From Coptis chinensis (Eukaryota; Streptophyta; Magnoliopsida; Ranunculales; Ranunculaceae), in the NCBI GenBank assembly GCA_015680905.1, contig CM027385.1, forward strand, positions 79,815,501 through 79,879,500: DNA of 64,000 bases, read 5' to 3'. The notes under the pieces are model-generated. The model ran no database searches and had not been told where the DNA came from. It worked only from the letters and a program-made list of their open reading frames with translations. The translations under genes were made by a program, and so were the position numbers. Positions 35,122 through 45,931 of this stretch are shown here, piece after piece. Numbering within the stretch: the first letter of the stretch is position 1; every line of letters starts with the position of its first letter.

Positions 35122-35922
35122 ATGGAAGACAACCATCTTCTCCACCCTTTCATTCCCAACACCATCACATCCACCACGACGAAACAAAATGACCATATTG
35201 CCAATATTGTACCCCGGTTTATGTTTATTTTCTTTGTCGCAATTATTTCTATGTGGGCTAATTACCAAGCATCGAAAGGCTTTGAGATTGTTATTATCAA
35301 CGACGTAAAAGACGCCAAGTCAGGTAAAAAATTTCATCTATTGTTCGTATCAAATGATAAAATCACACAAATTGTTCTCAGCACAAGTAAAATAGCTGAA
35401 ACAGTTCTGTACCCTGATGACAGGAAACAGAAAAAACCGGTCACAAGTGTCACAATTAGATTGACCAATCAAACTATGGCACATCAGCAGGTGGTTGTGG
35501 ACACTCAAGGCACGTATGAGTATGTTCTTCATATTAGTTCTTCTTTGATGGAAGAGAAAAATGTAGAGAAAGCAGTTGTATTGGCAGTACAGAGAGGAAT
35601 GACACGTGTATGGTTATGGAATGGGGAGGGTGGTACACCTGATGAGCTTATTGATGGTATAGTAGAGTTCGTTAATGTAGTTGGGGGTCATGTAGGAATA
35701 CCCGATTATAGGCTAAAACGGTTGCCGGTAGTTGATAACATGTGCTGGAAATATGGTGATCACATGGACATGGCTCATTTTTTGAGATATTGTGAGACGA
35801 TGAAGAATGGGTTCATTGAAAGGTTGAATCAAGCTATGGAGAGCAGTTGGCATGATTCAATGGTGGATGATGCGCTTGGAATGCCAGCTTGGCAGCTCTG
35901 TGGGTCCTATTATTCACTTTAA
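35122..35922 (+). CDS. Plant basic secretory protein (BSP) family homologue, membrane-anchored, zinc motif lost
   Basis: Single-exon protein of 266 residues from ATG at 35122. A hydrophobic span at about 30-46 (IVPRFMFIFFVAIISMW) predicts a type II anchor rather than a cleaved signal. Residues of about 54-255 align by eye with the BSP domain, a metallopeptidase-like fold: VWLWNGEGGTPDELIDGIVE and GFIERLNQAME match the family's VWQWNG...GLIEGIADYV and GFVAELN...M. The family's HExxH zinc site before VWQWNG is here R158-G-M-T-R162, so both histidines and the glutamate are gone, and peptidase activity is unlikely. A role by binding is inference. It resembles Arabidopsis At2g42900, recalled as the neighbour of PRS4. 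It faces away from VDAC, with the ATATCGGA repeat between. Confidence 0.8.
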   Translation: MEDNHLLHPFIPNTITSTTTKQNDHIANIVPRFMFIFFVAIISMWANYQASKGFEIVIINDVKDAKSGKKFHLLFVSNDKITQIVLSTSKIAETVLYPDDRKQKKPVTSVTIRLTNQTMAHQQVVVDTQGTYEYVLHISSSLMEEKNVEKAVVLAVQRGMTRVWLWNGEGGTPDELIDGIVEFVNVVGGHVGIPDYRLKRLPVVDNMCWKYGDHMDMAHFLRYCETMKNGFIERLNQAMESSWHDSMVDDALGMPAWQLCGSYYSL

Positions 35923-36335
35923 AGCTCAGAAATGATCGAATGGCGTTCTTGTTATCCAGATAAGGTTGCGTGGACTGTGGCATTCAATTTATCGAAAAAT
36001 CACCATCAAGGCATCAATCAAGACTCAAAATGAGTTGTTGCACAAAGTACTTTAGATTTAGGCATTCATCTTACATGTATTTCATTCTTTATGATTTATA
36101 TTTCTGTAAAATTATTTATATTTTATTTTTTTTCCTTTTCAAACTATCACATACTTTATTCAATATTATATGTCTAAAATAGATTATAGATCTTTGGAGT
36201 ACATTGTATAGTGGTTGACCGGTTGCCATCAAGGGTTGTGCTCAAATTAAAGGACTAGAGCAATGTAGAATTGTACACTAATTCTAGGCCATGCATTCTT
36301 AATCCTTGGTTGATGATTTTCAATTCAAGGATGAC

Positions 36336-36344
36336 TAATTGTTT
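36336..36344. repeat. 9-bp target duplication (left) of the Pack-MULE
   Basis: TAATTGTTT, repeated exactly at 37623-37631 on the other side of the element. Nine bases is the standard length for Mutator-type insertions. Confidence 0.9.
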
Positions 36345-37622
36345 GGGGTATTTAGACTTTGGTCCTAACAATAGTGGGTTTATTAGGGTTTGGTCCAGAA
36401 AAGCTTGAATATTAGGGTTTAGTCCTAGTTTTGGTTGTTGACTGTCATATAAGTTCAACCTATTTGTATTTTTGAAATGACTATAATACCCCTCGTGTTT
36501 GTATTCATAGTTGTTTAAAACAATGAATGGGATAACTACTACTACTACTACTGATCTTGAACAACTTAAATCAGAAATGTACTATGCTTCTCCATCCAGT
36601 TCTTTTGATTCCACAATTTCAAAGCTATACAATGAGATCTCTAATGATGATTTCCAGTCATCATCACCCTCAAGCTCTGAATCATTCATTTTTTAGTCCA
36701 ACACGAGAACTTTGATCATTTCCATTATAAACCAAGTTAATGTACTTGAATCTAACTTCGAACCATATCAACAACCAAAGAAACGAGATTGAATCCAAAG
36801 AGTTTCATAATAGAAGTCGTCAAATGTTGAGGAAAACATACATTCTGAGGAGGAGTAAGAAGAAGGCCATGGGGAAATATGCACGGCCAGAATCATTCAA
36901 ATCGTCGTGGATCCGGACTATGGCTTGGAACCTTCCGTCAATAATATTGAAGTAGCTAAATCTTATGATCTTCAAGGCTTTTAATATGCATGGAAGTAAA
37001 GCCAATCTCAACTTCCCTCATGAAATTGAAAACCAGCAACCATCTGACAACTCTGTTTGCCGTAAAAGATGGCTCAAAGAAAATTTTGATGCAAAAGAAG
37101 AGAAGGCAATGAAACAAAACCGAATTGCAAAGAAGAGTATTGAGACGACAATTAGTTTGTCAACCACATCTGGTTGGACTGGCATTTGGGAGGTGCAAGA
37201 TTATAACAACAATTTTGATTTCGATGTTCCTTTGTTATCACCATTATCTTCAGTTGGGTATCCAATTTTGATTATAATAGCAATTTTGATTTTGATTTTG
37301 ATTTTTGAAATGACAATAATTCTTTAATGGTTGGCAATTAGGACTAAACTCTAATTTGTCAAATAACAAGTAGGGACCAAGTCCTAGAAGATGACCTTAT
37401 TTTTGTATCAAAGTCTAATTTATATATTCATGTGATGTTGCACGTGGTTTATTGTCATTTCAAAAATACAAACAGATTGACCCTCATCCGGGCCAAACTC
37501 GGTTAGTGACTCTCCAAACAGACAGTCAACAACCAAAACTAGGACTAAACCCTAATATTCAAGCTTCTTTGGACCAAACCCTAATAAACCAACTATTGTT
37601 AGGACCAAAGTCTAAAAAACCC
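36345..37622. mobile_element. Mutator-like non-autonomous element carrying an ERF gene copy (Pack-MULE)
   Basis: A 1278-bp element with long inverted ends, 36345-36446 and 37521-37622, about 102 bp each and differing at only a few positions. The ends begin GGGGTATTTAGACTTTGG and, in reverse, GGGTTTTTTAGACTTTGG. A perfect 9-bp duplication TAATTGTTT flanks it. A short second match, TTTGTATTTTTGAAATGA, continues the inverted homology inward. No transposase is present; the interior is an AP2/ERF gene copy. Long TIRs, a 9-bp duplication and a captured host gene together define a Pack-MULE. Confidence 0.88.
36523..37327 (+). pseudogene. AP2/ERF transcription factor pseudogene inside the Pack-MULE
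   Basis: The first piece, from ATG 36523 (MNGITTTTTTDLEQLKSEMY to SSSESFIF, stop at 36696), is a serine/threonine-rich N-terminus. At about 36850-36935 one frame reads GGVRRRPWGNMHGQ and GSGLWLGTFRQ, matching the ERF core YRGVRRRPWGKYAAEIR...RVWLGTF. Another frame from 36965 reads AFNMHGSKANLNFPHEIENQ, matching AFxMRGSKAxLNFP, and continues to 37327. The AP2 domain therefore crosses at least one frameshift and a stop (after LGTFRQ), so no DNA-binding protein can be made. It has no introns, as is common in ERF genes. The acidic tail FDFDVPLLSPLSS is ERF-like. Confidence 0.82.
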
Positions 37623-37631
37623 TAATTGTTT
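37623..37631. repeat. 9-bp target duplication (right) of the Pack-MULE
   Basis: TAATTGTTT, exact copy of 36336-36344. Confidence 0.9.
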
Positions 37632-38118
37632 TTCGACTTCATTCTGGTTTATTAGTTCACATTTGAAAATTTACATATAAGTTCAAAAATCTTGAAATAT
37701 TGAAATGTGAAATGTCAATGTCCTGTTCTTCATAGTTGAATTAGATTTCCTTATATTGAGCTAGAATATCTTTTCTGGTATATATTGTACAGTATCTCTC
37801 CAAAATACCATTGGCCTTCCATTGCAGACTTGCTAGGGTGTTAATTAATTCGATCCTAAGATCCTTATCAATTTTATCATCATTTTTCAAAGAAACATTA
37901 ATGTCATAATCTCTGTTTATTCCACCCTTTGTGATATTGGCGTGCAACAATTCTACATAGTTGTCACCTTGCACATACATAAACAGGAAAAAAAACAAAA
38001 CAAAATATGAAGAGCTCAACCTACTATTACTTTTTCAAATTTCATCTTTCCTAGTCCTTGCTCAGTTGCTCTTAGCCTCCATGGTGTAAAAGGTGACACC
38101 CTTGAAGATAATTGCATG

Positions 38119-39106
38119 CAGGGACGGACCCAGTGTATAAGCAGGGTATTTACTTGAATACCCTCAACTTTGCCGAAAAAAACACAGTAGTAGTGTTGGT
38201 AATTAGCTTGGCCGATAAGTTTACAAGTTATTTTTTTTGGATAAAGGAGTTTGTAACGTAGGCCCAAGTGCACAACAGCCCAAGTGCACACTATTACTCA
38301 AAGTAAAGGTGGAATTTGAGCTGAGCGGTTCAGGCTCAGTCTCGGCTCGTTTAACCTCGGTTCGAATTCGCTGGTTTAACTATATGAACATGCTCGAACT
38401 AAAATTAAAACTCGTGTAACAAATGAGTTTGATAAAGCTCAGCTCGTTTAGCTCAAATAATATCTTTTGTAGTGTAAAATAACTGAGCTACTCGGGCTCG
38501 ACTTGTTTAAACTCGGTTCGAACTCGCTCGTTTAACTATATGATGGCTTGCTCGAAACAATTTAAAACTTCGTGTAATAAACCAGCTGCGTATTAAAGAT
38601 ATTAAAGCTCGGCTCGTTTAGCTCGAATTCTACCCTTAACTCCAAGAGTTATTCTTTTTTGTCTTGTTCAGACTTACCCAAACTCACTCAATTATATTTC
38701 TCGATCACCTCCTATTTTTCTCGGACTTTTTAGAATCATATGCTTTTTTGAGGTACTTGTTAATTTATCCATTTGTTTGATTTTTCCATTATTGAAATAT
38801 TTAATAATATTTAATATTTGTTTTGTATATGAGAATTTGAGAATTTTGTGGTGGTACTTTGTAAGGTGTTATGTTTATTTTGTATATGAGAATTTGAGAA
38901 AAATTTGTTTTGAGCAGTTGATGTATTTATGTGGATGGTACACAATACTTGTATGTCTACTCAACATTCTATTTTTTGTGTTCTCAAGATTTTACGAAAC
39001 GAATTTATTTGTTACTTGCTTTTATCTACCTAACACTAAATAATTTTTTTGATTGTTGAATTTCTAACTTGAATACCTCAATACCGTCGCCGAAACTCCT
39101 GGGGTC
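38119..39106. mobile_element. Possible non-autonomous DNA transposon with GGGACGGACCCAG end
   Basis: The left end is CAGGGACGGACCCAG and the right end reads CTCCTGGGGTCC, giving a short imperfect inverted terminus. Both ends are followed inward by GAATACC words. A smaller repeat (38300-38640) appears to lie inside it. No target duplication was shown, so this is tentative. Confidence 0.25.
38300..38645. mobile_element. hAT-type MITE rich in GCTCGGCTCG/TTTAGCTCG
   Basis: About 340 bp. The left end reads AAAGGTGGAATTTGAGCT and the reverse of the right end is TAAGGGTAGAATTCGAGCT. The interior repeats GGCTCGTTTA, GGTTCGAA and CTCGTTTAACTATATGA. Flanks CTCAAAGT and CTCCAAGA could be a decayed 8-bp duplication. 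The GGTTCGAA words are not part of a tRNA. Confidence 0.45.
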
Positions 39107-40340
39107 CTATTTTGTGTGACAACTCTCCAAACAGACCCCAGACGCCAGACTGCAGATCTTCAAGTACTTGGCGTCTTGGCGACATATCCATCAGTTTAGC
39201 CGTATTCAATGTGACTTCTATCAAAGCACATATTCCACATATTCTGAAGGATCGAGGCATATACATGAATGTATCCATGGCGAAATGCTTTAAAGAATGT
39301 TTAATTACAAGCTTACACAATTGCATGTTTGCATTCCAAGATGTTTCGTGACGCACTTGGTACAGCAAGAAACTATTATTATTCTTATACACTCATCAAT
39401 AGTGTCCATATGGTGCCAACAATTTGTGAAACTGGGTTTGGACGTACTGATGAAGCTATCGACGCCACTGACTACAGGAAACAAATTTTTTGTCAACTTC
39501 TTAGTATTCCTTTAGGCATAACTTCCATTTTGAAATGACGGCATGTAGGATAGCATCAATATATGTCTAGCTGGTTTAATGTCATTAATCACAACGTTTA
39601 ACAATTTTTTTTCGGTGATTACTTTCGGTATATTATAAATCAGTGATGTTAATTTCGTCTTTCGTTTTCCTCTGCTGTGTCTATATGTTGATCTCCTATA
39701 TATATTTGATATTATCACAATATATATCAAGAATATTTTTCATTTTTAGCTTAACTATTTTTGTATGCCATGGATATACTTCGATTGGATATGTGATACT
39801 TTTTTGAAGATCATTGATGTTTACTGAATTACACGTAATTGCATTGATGAGCACAAATTAGCAAAAAAACTTGTGTAAATGCAAATAAGGTGCACAAACA
39901 AAAAAAAGGTATTAGATTGTAAACTGAGGTAGTTAAATTTCATATTATAGGAGAAAAGCTGAAAACCAAACTTGGTATAATAACATAATGAGTGTAACTA
40001 AAATTTTCCACTGTACTATACTGATCGATATGATACTACAAAAATTTAGAACTAACTATTTGATGATGTCTACTTAACTACTTATACAAGCACACCATCA
40101 CAACTAGTTGTAGTACTGCAACTATCTTTCGTCCTCTATGTGTGTCACTTCGTCGAGCAAAAGGGGTCATTCTACATCAGCAACGTCAAAGATAGCAACA
40201 ACGACGACCAACAAGGTCAAACGATCGAGGTTAAGTTTGTTCTTCAGATACCCATGCATATACGAAGTATTTGGTACTCAAATTTGAGTTGTAGATTCCT
40301 TTCTTTCTGAGGTGGAGAAATAGTCTTGGGACCGCTTCTT
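38650..40340. other. Intergenic stretch, no gene assigned
   Basis: A minus-strand frame at 39078-39392 stays open but I cannot relate it to any family, and its surroundings look non-coding. The rest is AT-rich without recognisable features. Confidence 0.35.
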
Positions 40341-41748
40341 TTAGAGACTTAAAGCAAGAAATGACATCAAAAGACATGTTGAAATGAAAAGGAGATGCAA
40401 GCAATGTGACATTGAAGATGCTGAGTTGCTGGACCCAGATGGATGTGATCCGAAAATTGTTTCTCCTGTCTGGTTGGTTGTGTTTAGAACGGATGAACTG
40501 GTGCTGTAAAGTGCGCATCAGTTGTTGTTAACATATTCGAAGCGACTAATAAACACAAACGAAAGTAGATTGAGTGATTTTTACCTAGTTGATGCATATT
40601 GACATCCCCCAGAACCTGCAAGAATACAGAGGAGTTGTCCATTTATTACCCAATGCTACACAAAACTTTGAAAAAAAAAAATGTCAACATGGGAATAAGG
40701 GATGCATAATTGCATAGTACAAATGAAGCAGACACGGGGAACAACAAGGAATGCAGCACAAACCAATGAAAATGTTGATGCAAACATATAATCTTACTTG
40801 GGTCTACATTTGTGATGATAGCAGTCCCTCCAAAGTTGCAACTAGTAGGAGTAGGATTCTTTTGGTAGTAGTTATTAAACGCGTGAGATGCATGATCATG
40901 AGGTGTATTTGGATTGTAACAGCTTCCACCTGGTTGAATTGCTGAACAATCTGCACCACCATATCCGCAGGCATAATCAAGAGCTACTTGCAAAGCTGTC
41001 TGTGAGGCACCTTGGACTGCAACACACCAACTACCACCTGATGATGCAGGGGACGCAACGTTTGGACTAGTTACTGGGTTTGTTATGGTTGGAGTCATTG
41101 GATTTGCAACTGGATTAGTAACTGGAGTTGTTGTAGTTGGATTCAATGGATTAATCAAGGGTACTGTTGTTATTGGTGTTGTTACATCTCGTATGGTGGT
41201 GGATGATGTTTGTTCTCCGCCTCTTAGGTCCCTCCTAGAAGTAGATGAGAAAAATACTTGCTTTTCTACGCGATCCAATCCTTCAGCTAACTTGACCAAT
41301 AATTTTTCTTCACTTGAACCTGCATTTGGACTCAAACAACAGCTGATCACCATCATATCAAATGCAAAGTAGGTTAAACTAGTCCAATTCTAGTTCAAAT
41401 GGTCTAAGATGCAGATATGAACTCTTACAGGAAAGAGATACACACGCATGTAGAAAACAGTTTGCATCGAATTGAAAACAGAGGAAATAGTCTGTTGCAG
41501 ATTTTCATTACTCCATTAAATGAATAGACATGAAAACCATGATTGCAGTCGAAACTCAAACCGACATACATGAAACAATGATTAGAAAGCAAAAAGAGAA
41601 CAAAACACCCACATTGTGAAACAACCAAAGTGATCCTAGACATAAAAGTAAGAAATCCCATCAGAAAAAAGAATTTTTCCAACTGACCTGAACAGAACCA
41701 AAGGCCCAAGATGAAGAATATGATACACTGAACAACGCTTCTTCCCAT
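40341..41748 (-). CDS. X8-domain GPI-anchored protein (callose-binding type)
   Basis: Cell-surface protein of the X8 (CBM43) family, several members of which bind callose at plasmodesmata. Minus-strand exons: 41688-41748, 40798-41319, 40585-40615 and 40341-40503, giving 777 nt and 258 residues, all canonical and in phase. Order: signal peptide [20 protein letters not shown], a repetitive TNPV/NPMTP linker, the X8 domain from [20 protein letters not shown] through [14 protein letters not shown] to SCNFGGTA and SGGCQYAST with the paired cysteines, a Ser/Thr tail, and a hydrophobic C-terminus ([19 protein letters not shown]) typical of GPI attachment. No glucanase domain is present. It resembles Arabidopsis At2g42930, and lies head-to-head with the PPR gene, its At2g42920-like neighbour. 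Confidence 0.88.
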
Positions 41749-43788
41749 ACCTCCAACCTTCTTCTTCTATTGAGTTCAACGCAAAGATAGTGGCAAAATC
41801 ACTTTAACAAGATTGAAGCATTAATTATTGATCTTGATAAAGAGATGTATGAGTACTTTTGATCACCTTACTAGGTTATACAAATGTATTTGAAGAATCA
41901 GGCCTAGAGAGACAAAGAGTGAGAGATGGAGGGAATAAAAGAAAACTTGGGAAAGGAGGCATGGAGGTTTGGAAGGTGCAGGGTCAAGTGGAAAAAGGTG
42001 GCAAAAGTGAAGAGTAAGAAAAAGGAGGTAAAGAGAGAATTGTTTGGAATTTAAGTGTTCCAAGTGTGTGTTTGTGGGATGATACTAATGATGATTTTGT
42101 GACAGCATTCACTTTTACTGTTTTATGGGACTAAATCAAAATGCCAAAAGTGGGGGACTAGAGAGAAGGAGGGTGATAAGACTGATAGAGGTATCTTGTT
42201 GGTTGGTTGGGTGCGTGTTTCAATATCTCTTATTTCAAGCTCTTCAACCAACATTTGAAAGTCTTTAACCATGAAGAGACTACCAGTATAATACCACCAA
42301 AAAATTCAGTTTATTGCAGTTACTTTGTCAGTGCGGATATGTAACAAGACTTGTCACCCTTAAACAACAAATAATAGGAACATGGGTCATAGACTCATTG
42401 GTTCCAATTTAGACTCCATTTGAGCAAAGTTTTTGTTCAATTAATCATAATTCATTAACTAGTTTTTTTTTTTTTTTTGCTTTCACATCTTCCTCAGTAG
42501 CTAGTCAGAACAGCTGAGAGTAAGTCTATATCTATGGATTCCCTTTATTTTGAAGTTTGAGAAAATTATGGATCAAATAGATAGTACCTTACTAGTAAAT
42601 AAAAAATTGATAGCACCTTACTACAAATTTGTATACCAATTTGTACTTGTGAATTGAATATCTTTGCTAAGATTAAAGGGTCTATTATATATAAAGGCCA
42701 TTGAATCCATTTTCATCCATATTGCTACAGGCAACTGCAGGCTTTCAAACCTTGCCTTCTGCAGCCTTGCCTTCTACAGTTCTACATCCAGGAGATAACA
42801 ATGCATGTAGTAGCTAGGAATGCCTAGGATGGAAAATACAATTGCCAAAAAGAAAAAGGGAGAAAATTAAAAAATAATCTAAAAGTTCAAGATAATTATA
42901 TATATTGATCCATTAGCCGTGCCTTAAAGAAAGAGACCAGTTACTCCTCATTTTAGATGAGATAATTATGTTAGCTAACTTCCCCATTGTAAGGGAACAG
43001 TCCCTGCCAATTGAGGCCATGTCGAAACTTGTTTAATTTGAAAGTTCAAGCCATAGTGTTCTCCTGTCCAATCTTTTTCCTTTTTTTTCCCATTTAAATA
43101 CACACACTACACAAGACCATAAATAAAGAAGTATTAACTTAGGATCATTCAATCAAAAGGTAAAAATTGTAGAGCATCGGTTTGATACTAAGATGTTATT
43201 AAATTATAATTATATCATAATAATATGCAGTGTAGATATCCACTCATCATTCATATCTCTTTGCAGTTTTTAGCTTCTAGTCATCATTTTTCTTTCAAAA
43301 ATTCAAAATTCAAATGTTTTCATATGCCATATCTGATCACTTTATCATGGTTCAATCCATTAGCTATGTGACTTATCATCATCGAGGCTGCATGAAGTAT
43401 ATATCACTCACTTTTATAGTTCTATAAATCTATTTAATGTATATCGAAAATCCTTAAACAAAAGTGCAGGGTCATAACATTTTTGTTTGAGGATTAGTCA
43501 GAAATTATAGAAAGATACCCTGTAAGGTTGAGTTAGCTAATGCCTAATGAACACGAAAATGGTGCTTAACCCCCATCACAGTGCACATAGAACTTATGAG
43601 ACTTATCACATATCCATTTAGCGTAGCAGTTCATATTTCACCAAACAAAAGTCCAAAACCGCACTTCAAAATTCTGGACTAGCTTAGGTGTCTGCTGTCC
43701 AGCATTCCTGACCCTCACTCTTCAAAACAATTAACTAGTCCCCCCCTTTTCATCCTATCCACATGAGAATCATGAGAGGATAGGAAAA
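41749..43788. promoter_or_regulatory. Shared upstream region of the X8 and PPR genes
   Basis: Two kilobases between divergent genes with no coding content seen. A CT/GA-rich leader-like patch lies at about 41880-42050 upstream of the X8 start. No specific motif was assigned. Confidence 0.4.
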
Positions 43789-45411
43789 ATGCGCACCAGT
43801 CTTAGTGCAATAACACCAACACCATTATCATCATCCACTTCCATATCTCAGTTCATTTCAAACCATCCAGCTCTTCTCATGCTAGAGAAAAAATGCACCA
43901 GCATGGCAGACCTTCATAAGCTTCATGCCAATCTTATCAAAACTGGTCTAATAAAAGACCATATTGCTGCTAGTAGAGTCTTATCCTTCTGTGCCACATC
44001 TCCATTTGGTAACATCAACTATGCTTACTTAGTTTTCTCTCAAATTCAAGATCCAAATCTCTTCACGTGGAACACTATCATAAGAGGCTTCTCTCAAAGC
44101 TCCACACCTCACGTTGCTATATCTTTGTTTATTGACATGCTGCACTCTTCCTCCATTCAACCACAAAAGCTAACTTATCCTTCACTCTTTAAAGCTTATG
44201 CTCAACTTGGTCTAGCTCATGATGGAGCTCAACTTCATGGTAGAATCATAAAACTTGGGCTTCAAGCCGATCCTTTTGTTCGGAATACTATCATTTACAT
44301 GTATGCAAATTGTGGTTATCTGATTGAAGCTAACAGGTTATTTGATGAGAATGCAAACTTGGATGTCGTTGCTTGGAACTCTATGATCACGGGTCATGCT
44401 AAAAATGGAGAAGTTGATGACTCAAGAAGGCTATTTAATAGAATGCCATCGAAAAGTGCAATATCGTGGAATTCGATGATTGGTGGATACGTAAGGAATG
44501 GTAAACTCATAGAGGCATTTGAGCTTTTTCGAGATATGCAGAGAGAAGGGATAAAGCCTAGTGAATTCGCCTTAGTGAGCTTACTAACCGCTAGCGCTCG
44601 CTTAGGTGCTCTAGAACAGGGGAAGTGGATTCATGCATACATTAACAAGAACAAAATCGAACTCAACACCATTGTTTTGACAGCAATTATAGACATGTAT
44701 TGCAAGTGTGGAAGGATTGAGGAAGCTTTTAAAGTGTTCAAGGCATCCTCAAAAATAGGACTTTCGTGTTGGAATTCTATGATAATAGGCTTAGCAGTCA
44801 ATGGGCATGGTGAGGAGGCAATACAATTATTTTCTGACCTCGAATCCTCTGGTTTGAGACCGGATGACGTAAGCTTCATTGGTGTTCTAACCGCATGTAA
44901 CCATTCAGGCATGGTTAATGAAGCAAAGTACTATCTTTCCTTAATGACTGAAACATACGTGATTGAACCTACTATTAAGCACTATGGTTGCATGGTTGAT
45001 GTTCTAGGCCGAGCTGGACTTCTTGAAGAAGCAGAAGCACTCATAACTAACATGTCAATAAAAGCAGATGCCATCATATGGGGGTCATTGCTATCTGCTT
45101 GTAGAGATCATGGTAACGTTGAAATGGGTGAACGAGCAGCGAAGAGATTAGTTGAGTTGGATCCTAGTGATAGTGGAAGCTATATACTTTTATCGAATGT
45201 TTACGCATCCTCAGGTAGATATGAGGAGGCAATGGATGCAAGGCGTTCAATGCAGGAAAGAGGAACAAAGAAAGAACCAGGATGTAGTTTGATTGAAGTG
45301 AATGGTGAAGTTCATGAGTTTGTAGTTGGTGGGATTTCGCATCCTCGTGCCATAGAGATACATGCCTTGTTGGATGAGTTGGGTTTGATGTTAAAGGAAA
45401 TTAAACTTTGA
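43789..45411 (+). CDS. Pentatricopeptide repeat protein, PLS class, E subgroup (At2g42920-like)
   Basis: Intronless, 540 residues. Predicted to enter plastids or mitochondria (Ser/Thr-rich N-terminus MRTSLSAITPTPLSSSTSIS) and bind organelle RNA, most likely for C-to-U editing as is known for PLS-E proteins. Repeating P, L and S motifs run from about residue 40 to 420 (NLFTWNTIIRGFSQS, DVVAWNSMITGHAKNGEVDD, SAISWNSMIGGYVRNGKLIE, LSCWNSMIIGLAVNGHGEEA), followed by the E and E+ region (AIIWGSLLSACRDHGNVEMG, YILLSNVYASSGRYEEAMD, PGCSLIEVNGEVHEFVVGG). There is no DYW deaminase domain, so editing would need a partner. The frame is intact from ATG to TGA. Confidence 0.92.
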   Translation: MRTSLSAITPTPLSSSTSISQFISNHPALLMLEKKCTSMADLHKLHANLIKTGLIKDHIAASRVLSFCATSPFGNINYAYLVFSQIQDPNLFTWNTIIRGFSQSSTPHVAISLFIDMLHSSSIQPQKLTYPSLFKAYAQLGLAHDGAQLHGRIIKLGLQADPFVRNTIIYMYANCGYLIEANRLFDENANLDVVAWNSMITGHAKNGEVDDSRRLFNRMPSKSAISWNSMIGGYVRNGKLIEAFELFRDMQREGIKPSEFALVSLLTASARLGALEQGKWIHAYINKNKIELNTIVLTAIIDMYCKCGRIEEAFKVFKASSKIGLSCWNSMIIGLAVNGHGEEAIQLFSDLESSGLRPDDVSFIGVLTACNHSGMVNEAKYYLSLMTETYVIEPTIKHYGCMVDVLGRAGLLEEAEALITNMSIKADAIIWGSLLSACRDHGNVEMGERAAKRLVELDPSDSGSYILLSNVYASSGRYEEAMDARRSMQERGTKKEPGCSLIEVNGEVHEFVVGGISHPRAIEIHALLDELGLMLKEIKL

Positions 45412-45560
45412 CGACTGTAGTCTTAAAATGGGGTAAACACAATTATTAAGACTAATTATTAAAATGTAGTCAAATGGAGGTGGTTAACACTAATTATTAA
45501 CCCATATGAAAAACACGTTCGTGGTTCATCTTGATAAACCAATTGCTATCGATCATATCA
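45412..45560. repeat. PPR 3' flank, duplicated at 61770-62560
   Basis: GTAGTCTTAAAATGGGG, ACTAATTATTAACCCATATG and TCTTGATAAACCAATTG recur in the same order on the far side of the retroelement nest (61785 and 62499-62545), where a solo LTR interrupts the sequence. This points to an old segmental duplication of about 150-180 bp. Confidence 0.65.
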
Positions 45561-45738
45561 ACACCACCACTGCCATTTTTCAAAAATAAACTTTTGGTAC
45601 ACCATGCAAGTTTTCTTTTTAATTGTCTAGTTAGTTGAGAGAATAGAGATTTTTTTTGGGCCCCACCATAATTAAAAAAAAAAAAAAATATAGGTCCCAC
45701 AAACACTCTCCACCGAAGACATTTTCATCTTGCCCCCA

Positions 45739-45925
45739 AAAGTATTACACTATTAGTAGCCAATAAACACAATAATTGTGACTATTAGTGGCCAATAAAC
45801 ACAATAGACCAACCCCATTGTGACTATTCGGCAACCGTTGTTGGTTCGCAAAAGTATTACACTATTAGTAGCCAATAAACACAATAGAACAACCTGATTG
45901 TGACAATTCGGCAACGGTTGGTTCT
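45739..45925. repeat. Tandem repeat with GTAGCCAATAAACACAAT
   Basis: AAAAGTATTACACTATTAGT plus AGCCAATAAACACAAT starts at about 45739 and again at 45850, followed each time by a TTGTGAC.ATTCGGCAAC block. The unit is about 110 bp, with a shorter internal repeat of the AATAAACACAATA part. Confidence 0.75.
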
Positions 45926-45931
45926 AAAAAT

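Noticed and set aside
37741-38019. Minus-strand frame with a hydrophobic start (SSYFVLFFFLFMYVQ)
   Set aside because: It has no ATG at the start and no family match, and the hydrophobic part comes from an A/T-rich run. It is too weak to call.
38355-38530. GGTTCGAA words resembling a tRNA B box
   Set aside because: They recur as part of the GCTCG-rich MITE, and no cloverleaf or A box accompanies them.
39078-39392. 104-residue minus-strand frame
   Set aside because: No recognisable family, no splice context, and it overlaps the possible transposon end; left unassigned.
45497-45706. Minus-strand frame after the PPR gene
   Set aside because: It lies in a low-complexity spacer with T and A runs and has no similarity to a known protein.
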